A stretch of DNA of 9,995 nucleotides from an uncultured Rhodanobacteraceae bacterium (GTDB lineage Bacteria; Pseudomonadota; Gammaproteobacteria; Xanthomonadales; SZUA-5): positions 1 through 9,995 of the forward strand of contig CALEZI010000106.1 in NCBI GenBank assembly GCA_937928755.1. The letters are read 5' to 3'. The notes beneath the pieces were generated by a model. That model was not told where the DNA came from. It saw only the letters and a list, made by a program, of their open reading frames with translations, and made no database searches. The position numbers and the translations under genes were made by a program. Below, piece after piece: positions 5,957 through 9,995 of this stretch. The stretch's first letter is position 1. Every line of letters begins with the position of its first letter.

Positions 5957-7210
5957 ATGGCAACTGCCACCGCGCGCGCTAAGACCACTGCGAACCGAAG
6001 CCTCGGCGGCCTGCAGACTTTCCATTGGGAAGGTACTGACAAACGCGGGCAGAAACTCAAGGGCGAGGAACTCGGCAAAAACGCCAATCTGGTCAAGGCC
6101 AACCTGCGCAAACAGGGCATCAACGCCACCAAGGTGGCGCAGAAGCGGCTGTCGATTTTCGGTCAGTCCGGCGCGGCGATCAAACCCCGCGATATTGCGG
6201 TCATCAGCCGTCAGTTGGCGACCATGATGAAAGCCGGCGTGCCGCTGATGCAGAGCTTCGAGATGATCGCCGGCGGGCAAACCAATCCGCGGCTGAAGGA
6301 CATGTTGAACGCGATCAAGGCCGATGTCGAAGGCGGTTCATCGCTGTCCGAAGCACTCAACAAGTTCCCAGCCTACTTCGATGAGCTGTTTGTCAATCTG
6401 GTGCGTGCCGGTGAGTCCGCCGGCGTGCTCGATATCGTGCTCGACACCATCGCCAGCTACAAGGAAAACCTGGAGACGTTGAAGGGCAAGATCAAAAAGG
6501 CCCTGTTCTACCCTGCCGCGGTGATCGCGGTCGCCATCCTGGTTTCGGCGGTCATCCTGATCTACGTGGTGCCGCAGTTCGAATCGCTGTTCAAGGGCTT
6601 CGGCGCCGACTTGCCGGCGTTCACCCGCATGATCGTCGACGCTTCCGAGTTCATGGTCTCCTACTGGTGGGCGATGTTGCTCGGCGTGATCGGTACGGTG
6701 TTCGGTTTCGCCACCGCCTTGCGGCGCTCGCGTAACTTTGCGCGGCTGGTCGACCGCCTGATGCTGCGGCTGCCGATCATCGGCCAGATTCTGCACAATT
6801 CGGCGGTCGCGCGTTTCGCGCGCACGCTGGCCATCACCTTCCGCGCTGGTGTGCCTCTGGTCGAGGCGCTGGAAACGGTTGCCGGCGCCACCGGCAACAT
6901 CATCTACGACGAAGCCACGCAACGGATCAAGGAAGACGTCTCGGTCGGTCACCAGCTGAATCTGGCGATGAAGCAGGTCAACCTGTTCCCGCTGATGGTG
7001 ATCCAGATGACCGCCATTGGCGAAGAATCGGGTGCCCTCGACACCATGCTGATCAAGGCCGCCGAGTTCTACGAGCAGGAAGTCAACAACGCAGTCGATG
7101 CGCTGTCCAGTCTGCTTGAACCGTTCATCATGGTGATCATCGGTGTCATGGTCGGCGGCCTGGTCGTCGGCATGTACCTGCCGATCTTCAAGATGGCGGC
7201 GGTTGTCTGA
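5957..7210 (+). CDS. pilC: PilC, type IV pilus inner-membrane platform protein
   Basis: 417 residues with two T2SSF domains (~78-205 and ~285-410). The N-terminus has the family's FHWEGTDKRGQKLKGE-like opening. Each repeat has a related core: SRQLATMMKAGVPLMQSFE (84-102) and ARTLAITFRAGVPLVEALE (288-306). Membrane segments are visible at ~184-206, ~236-255 and ~388-410. PilC sits in the inner membrane, contacts the PilB hexamer and passes pilins into the fibre. The start is the ATG at 5957, 5 nt after the pilB stop. In Xanthomonas relatives a pilin gene often lies between pilB and pilC; here it does not. Confidence 0.97.
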   Translation: MATATARAKTTANRSLGGLQTFHWEGTDKRGQKLKGEELGKNANLVKANLRKQGINATKVAQKRLSIFGQSGAAIKPRDIAVISRQLATMMKAGVPLMQSFEMIAGGQTNPRLKDMLNAIKADVEGGSSLSEALNKFPAYFDELFVNLVRAGESAGVLDIVLDTIASYKENLETLKGKIKKALFYPAAVIAVAILVSAVILIYVVPQFESLFKGFGADLPAFTRMIVDASEFMVSYWWAMLLGVIGTVFGFATALRRSRNFARLVDRLMLRLPIIGQILHNSAVARFARTLAITFRAGVPLVEALETVAGATGNIIYDEATQRIKEDVSVGHQLNLAMKQVNLFPLMVIQMTAIGEESGALDTMLIKAAEFYEQEVNNAVDALSSLLEPFIMVIIGVMVGGLVVGMYLPIFKMAAVV

Positions 7211-7224
7211 ACGAGCTGGAGAGC

Positions 7225-8079
7225 TTGCTGCGCGAGTTGCCGGCGGTCGCGATTGCGATGGCCGGCCTACTCGGCCTGATCGTCGGCAGTTTCCTGAATG
7301 TCGTGATCCTGCGCCTGCCGGTGGTGCTCGAGTACCGCTGGCGCCTGGAAGCTGCGGAGATCCTCGGCGACGCCGCGGACGTCGGCCCGGCGCCGCCGGG
7401 TCTGGTCGCCGAGCGTTCCTGTTGCCCACAGTGCCAGGCGCAGATCAAGGCACGCGACAACATCCCGGTGCTGAGTTATCTGCTGTTGCGCGGTCGTTGC
7501 CGCGCATGCGGAGCGCGCATCTCGCCGCAGTACCCGATGGTCGAACTGATCACCGCGATCGCGACCGCGCTGTGCATGTGGCGCTTCGGGTTTGGATTCG
7601 AGGCGCTGGCAGCGATCGGCCTGACCTGGTGCCTGATCGCGCTGGCGGGCATCGACGTGCGTACCCAGTTGCTCCCTGACGGACTGACGCTGCCGCTGCT
7701 CTGGTCCGGTTTGCTGCTCGCCCTGCTGCCGCTGTTCGTGACTGCCGATCAGGCCATCGTCGGCGCTGCGATCGGCTACCTCAGCCTGTGGTCGGTCTAC
7801 TGGCTGTTCAAGCTGCTGACCGGCAAGGAAGGCATGGGTTATGGCGACTTCAAGCTGCTCGGTGCGCTCGGCGCCTGGTTCGGCGTCGGCGCCATCCTGC
7901 CGATCATCCTGCTGTCCTCGGTGGTAGGCGCGCTGGTCGGCGGCACGCTGATGGCACTGCGCGGCCAGGACTCGCAGGTACCGATGCCGTTCGGACCCTT
8001 CATTGCCGCGGCCGGATTTGTCTATCTGATCTTCGCCCCGCAGATCGGCGCCTGGTTGCCGATGTTCGCCATCCGTTGA
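7225..8079 (+). CDS. pilD: PilD, prepilin leader peptidase / N-methyltransferase
   Basis: 284 residues if the TTG at 7225 is used. The first membrane segment carries GSFLNVVILRLP (21-32). The zinc tetracysteine of the methylase region is intact (Cys67, Cys70, Cys92, Cys95). The aspartic-protease pair is present: Asp144 in GIDVRTQLLPD and Asp208 in GMGYGDFK. PilD cleaves the leader of prepilins and methylates the new N-terminal residue in the inner membrane. The start is uncertain. There is no suitable ATG before 7258, which would leave a very short N-terminus, and a CTG at 7207 overlapping the pilC stop would give a natural-looking N-terminus (NELESLLREL). GGAG at 7218-7221 is only 3 nt from the TTG. 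The gap to pilC is 14 nt, and the 3' end overlaps coaE. Confidence 0.95.
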   Translation: MLRELPAVAIAMAGLLGLIVGSFLNVVILRLPVVLEYRWRLEAAEILGDAADVGPAPPGLVAERSCCPQCQAQIKARDNIPVLSYLLLRGRCRACGARISPQYPMVELITAIATALCMWRFGFGFEALAAIGLTWCLIALAGIDVRTQLLPDGLTLPLLWSGLLLALLPLFVTADQAIVGAAIGYLSLWSVYWLFKLLTGKEGMGYGDFKLLGALGAWFGVGAILPIILLSSVVGALVGGTLMALRGQDSQVPMPFGPFIAAAGFVYLIFAPQIGAWLPMFAIR

Positions 8080-8693
8080 CACCGCCAGCCCACTTCGTGG
8101 TTGGCCTGACCGGCGGCGTGGCGTCCGGCAAGTCGACCGTTTCGGCGACCTTCGCCGAACTCGGCGCGGCCATCGTCGACACCGACCTCATTGCGCGCGA
8201 AGTGGTGGCGCCCGGATCTGCAGCCCTGACCGAGATCAAGGCTGCCTTTGGCCCATCGATGCTGGCCGGCGACGGCAGCCTCGACCGCCGGCAGCTACGC
8301 CAGATGGTGTTCGCCGACGCGGGCGCCCGGCTCAGACTGGAGGCCATCCTGCATCCGCGCATCCGCGCCGAGGCGCTCACCCAGGTACAACGCGCGATCG
8401 GACCCTACGTCGTGCTGGTGGTGCCCCTGCTGGTCGAGAATCTGCAGCACTACGGTTGGGTCGATCGGGTGGCGGTCGTCGATGTGGAGCCCTCGCTGCA
8501 ACTGCGTCTGCTGACGCGACGCGACGACATCAGCAAGGATCTGGCGCAATCGATGATCGCCGCGCAAGCCAGCCGCAACGCGCGCCTCGCCGTGGCGGAC
8601 GATGTGTTGCGCAACAGCCGCGGCGTCGACGAACTCAAGGCCCAGGTGCGCAGCGCTGATCGGCGTTATCGCGCGCTCGCCGCGGCTATTTGA
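8076..8693 (+). CDS. coaE: CoaE, dephospho-CoA kinase
   Basis: 205 residues, the usual CoaE length. The N-terminal P-loop is GLTGGVASGKST (10-21, Lys19), followed by VDTDLIARE (34-42), LHPRI (92-96), VPLLVE (116-121) and the C-terminal adenine-binding stretch AAQASRNARL. CoaE phosphorylates the 3'-hydroxyl of dephospho-CoA with ATP, the last step of coenzyme A synthesis, in the cytoplasm. I placed the start at TTG 8076, giving MTPPAHFVVGLTGG and a 4-nt TTGA overlap with the pilD stop. GTG 8097 is the alternative and would leave a very short N-terminus. There is no clear Shine-Dalgarno sequence, so translation is probably coupled to pilD. The pilD-coaE pairing is common in gammaproteobacteria. 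Confidence 0.95.
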   Translation: MTPPAHFVVGLTGGVASGKSTVSATFAELGAAIVDTDLIAREVVAPGSAALTEIKAAFGPSMLAGDGSLDRRQLRQMVFADAGARLRLEAILHPRIRAEALTQVQRAIGPYVVLVVPLLVENLQHYGWVDRVAVVDVEPSLQLRLLTRRDDISKDLAQSMIAAQASRNARLAVADDVLRNSRGVDELKAQVRSADRRYRALAAAI

Positions 8694-8829
8694 AGAAACG
8701 CCGAAGCGTTCGTGTCAGCCAACCGCCCTTCGGATTGGCCACCGAGTGCGTGTGCGCCATCACCGTGGCGGCATAAGCCGCATCATCGTTCTTGATGTGT
8801 CCGACCAACCAGCGCATCAGCAGCGTGCG
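8686..8829 (-). pseudogene. C-terminal remnant of a bacteriohemerythrin
   Basis: The open frame between an in-frame TGA (8832-8830) and the TAG at 8688-8686 includes MRWLVGHIKNDDAAY, from an ATG at 8817, and ends GGWLTRTLRRFFK. This matches the last helix of hemerythrins (WLxxHIxxxDxxY), and the spacing of the final two iron ligands, His and Asp (His7 and Asp12 from the ATG), is kept. The roughly 80-100 upstream residues that carry the other ligands are missing: only 60 bp separate this frame from the stop of the next minus-strand gene, and no frame there restores a hemerythrin. The fragment overlaps the last codons of coaE by 8 nt. A 43-residue protein from the ATG is possible but could not form the di-iron site. 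Confidence 0.65.
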
Positions 8830-8889
8830 TCAGCGACGCCGACCGGTTGATGACAATCAAGGGCGACCCTCGACTGAGCGGACTTCGCT

Positions 8890-9846
8890 TCAGCGCCACA
8901 GACTGCGGATTGCCGCAATCCCGTGGGCTCCGCTGGCGCGTGCCGTGGCAAGATCCCTGGGCGCGGTGCCGCCGAGAGCGTAGACCGGGTTGTGGCTGCT
9001 GCGGGTCAACGCGCCCAGGCGGCGCCAGCCGATCGGCCGCGATTGTGGGTGCGAGGCTGTCGCCCGGACCGGCGACAGCGTGACCGCATCGACACCGATT
9101 GCCTCAGCAGTGCGCAGTTCCAGAGCATCGTGGCAGGATGCGAACACCCACGCCGACTCCGGCAATGGCCGCTCCGCCGCCGAAAACAACTGGCTCGCTG
9201 ACAAATGCACCCCGTCGAAACCCAGCGCTTGCGCGAGCGCGACTTCGGCGTGGATCAGGACGATCAGTTCCGGGCGCAGCGCACGGGCAGTCGCGAGACA
9301 GCGTTCTGCCAGCACCGCCCGCGTCGTCGCGGCAAGCAACTTCGCGCGCAGGCTGACGACGCCGATGGCCGGGTCATCGATTGCGCGCGCGAAGCGCTCG
9401 ATGAACCCTTCGGCATCGTTGCCGGGTTCCGGGGTGATCAGATACTGCTGCGGCAGGGTCAGGCGCGCGCGAATCGGACGATCGGGGGCCGGCATCGGGT
9501 AGCGGATCAGCGCCGACGGCTCCACCCAGCGCAGGGCCTGGTGCTCGTGTGCGCGCGGATCGCCGCGCCATGCGCCGACGCTGAATACGTGCAGGTTGAT
9601 CGCTCTCGGCGGTCCGCGCCAACGCACCAGCGCCAGCTCGTTCGCCGCGTCGACGCCGATGCCCAGTTCCTCGCGCAGTTCGCGTCGCAGCGCCGCCAGC
9701 GCGGTCTCACCGGGGCGGATCTTGCCGCCGGCAAATTCCCACTTGCCGGCTTCGTTAGCGCTCGCCGCACGCTGCGCGATCAGCACGCGGCCGCGCGCGT
9801 CGGTCAGTACACCGGCGACCACGGCGAGGGCGCGATCAGCGGTCAT
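8890..9846 (-). CDS. MutT-type Nudix hydrolase fused to a degenerate ThiE/TenI-like domain
   Basis: 318 residues. The N-terminal Nudix domain (~1-130) has a complete Nudix box, G41-x5-E47-x7-REL-R-EE-L-GI63, after the MutT-like KWEFAGGK. Such domains hydrolyse oxidised nucleotides such as 8-oxo-dGTP. The C-terminal domain (~133-318) is a thiamine-phosphate-synthase-type barrel with LITPE, LRAK (166-169), DGVHLSASQL (211-220), ASCHD (236-240), LSPV (257-260) and YALGG (289-293). The position of the metal-binding Asp motif of true ThiE (INDR-like) reads LIHA (197-200), so thiamine-phosphate synthesis is doubtful. This fusion is a known gammaproteobacterial arrangement, usually annotated as mutator MutT/thiamin-synthase-like. 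The Shine-Dalgarno sequence is weak (CAGGG, 5 nt before the ATG). It is convergent with the pil-coaE operon. Confidence 0.9.
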   Translation of the reverse strand: MTADRALAVVAGVLTDARGRVLIAQRAASANEAGKWEFAGGKIRPGETALAALRRELREELGIGVDAANELALVRWRGPPRAINLHVFSVGAWRGDPRAHEHQALRWVEPSALIRYPMPAPDRPIRARLTLPQQYLITPEPGNDAEGFIERFARAIDDPAIGVVSLRAKLLAATTRAVLAERCLATARALRPELIVLIHAEVALAQALGFDGVHLSASQLFSAAERPLPESAWVFASCHDALELRTAEAIGVDAVTLSPVRATASHPQSRPIGWRRLGALTRSSHNPVYALGGTAPRDLATARASGAHGIAAIRSLWR

Positions 9847-9940
9847 CGCGGCCCTGTCCGAGCCACCTGTCGCGAGTCTCCTGCGCGGGCCTGCGCGCCT
9901 GCCGCGACATCCACGACGCTCTCACAGAACATCCTATAAA

Positions 9941-9968
9941 CATTTGATTGTAGAGCATTTATTTGTAG
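9941..9968. repeat. 13-bp direct repeat with a 15-bp period in an AT-rich leader
   Basis: CATTTGATTGTAG (9941-9953) and CATTTATTTGTAG (9956-9968) match at 11 of 13 positions and sit about 1.5 helical turns apart in a locally AT-rich patch of a GC-rich window. The upper unit overlaps the -10-like box of the minus-strand promoter, so a regulator-binding site is possible. Confidence 0.4.
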
Positions 9969-9973
9969 GTCAC
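9947..9973 (-). promoter_or_regulatory. Candidate promoter for the Nudix-ThiE gene
   Basis: On the minus strand, TACAAT (9952-9947) matches the -10 consensus at 5 of 6 positions. The best -35-like hexamer, GTGACC (9973-9968), is only 15 bp upstream and matches at 4 of 6. Transcription would begin about 95 nt before the ATG at 9846. The remaining bases of 9847-9995 contain no recognisable gene; a rightward TATAAA (9935-9940) lacks a -35. Confidence 0.35.
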
Positions 9974-9995
9974 GTTGCCTGCGCAGCGGGCTACG

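Noticed and set aside
8718..8739. Hairpin GCCAA-CCG / CGG-a-TTGGC after coaE as a terminator
   Set aside because: It has no T-run on either strand and lies inside the hemerythrin remnant's coding sequence.
1..9995. CRISPR arrays, tRNA/rRNA genes, insertion sequences or integrase sites
   Set aside because: I saw no regularly spaced long repeats, tRNA-like cloverleaf with conserved T-loop, transposase motifs or terminal inverted repeats.

Overview
The window looks like a GC-rich gammaproteobacterial chromosome, most likely from the Lysobacterales (Xanthomonadales). The reasons are the close resemblance of the PilB, PilC and PilD proteins to that order's type, the order pilB-pilC-pilD-coaE, an OleC-type beta-lactone synthetase, and a Nudix-ThiE fusion. 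All identifications rest on recognising protein motifs by eye; no database search was possible.

Layout. Positions 1-3526 are read leftwards: an O-antigen-ligase/PglL-like membrane protein (GTG start at 3526), then oleC, then the first eight codons of a third gene that is probably oleD. Positions 3527-4217 are a 691-bp divergent intergenic region with no convincing protein gene but unusually dense secondary structure. On the minus strand, four hairpins in a row end in a U-rich terminator, and four unpaired segments each carry a C4-C5 tract, which looks like a small RNA. About 240 bp further right is a compact three-way-junction fold. Positions 4218-8693 are a tight rightward operon: pilB (extension ATPase), pilC (platform protein), pilD (prepilin peptidase/methylase) and coaE (dephospho-CoA kinase), with gaps of 5 and 14 nt and one 4-nt overlap. 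Positions 8686-8829 (minus strand) hold the C-terminal end of a bacteriohemerythrin with no N-terminal part, apparently a gene remnant. Positions 8890-9846 (minus strand) encode a MutT-type Nudix hydrolase fused to a degenerate ThiE-like domain. The last 150 bases are an AT-rich regulatory region with a promoter-like -10 box and a 13-bp direct repeat.

How the genes fit together. PilB powers pilus extension on the PilC platform, and PilD cleaves and methylates the prepilins. No pilin gene is present, although relatives often carry pilA beside pilB and pilC. The divergent ligase may glycosylate pilin or ligate or polymerise a surface glycan. oleC belongs to long-chain olefin synthesis, but its usual partners oleA and oleB are not directly upstream.

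The observations most worth following up are the C-rich-loop small RNA candidate, the three-way junction upstream of pilB, and a PilB whose conserved tetracysteine zinc motif has lost one cysteine.
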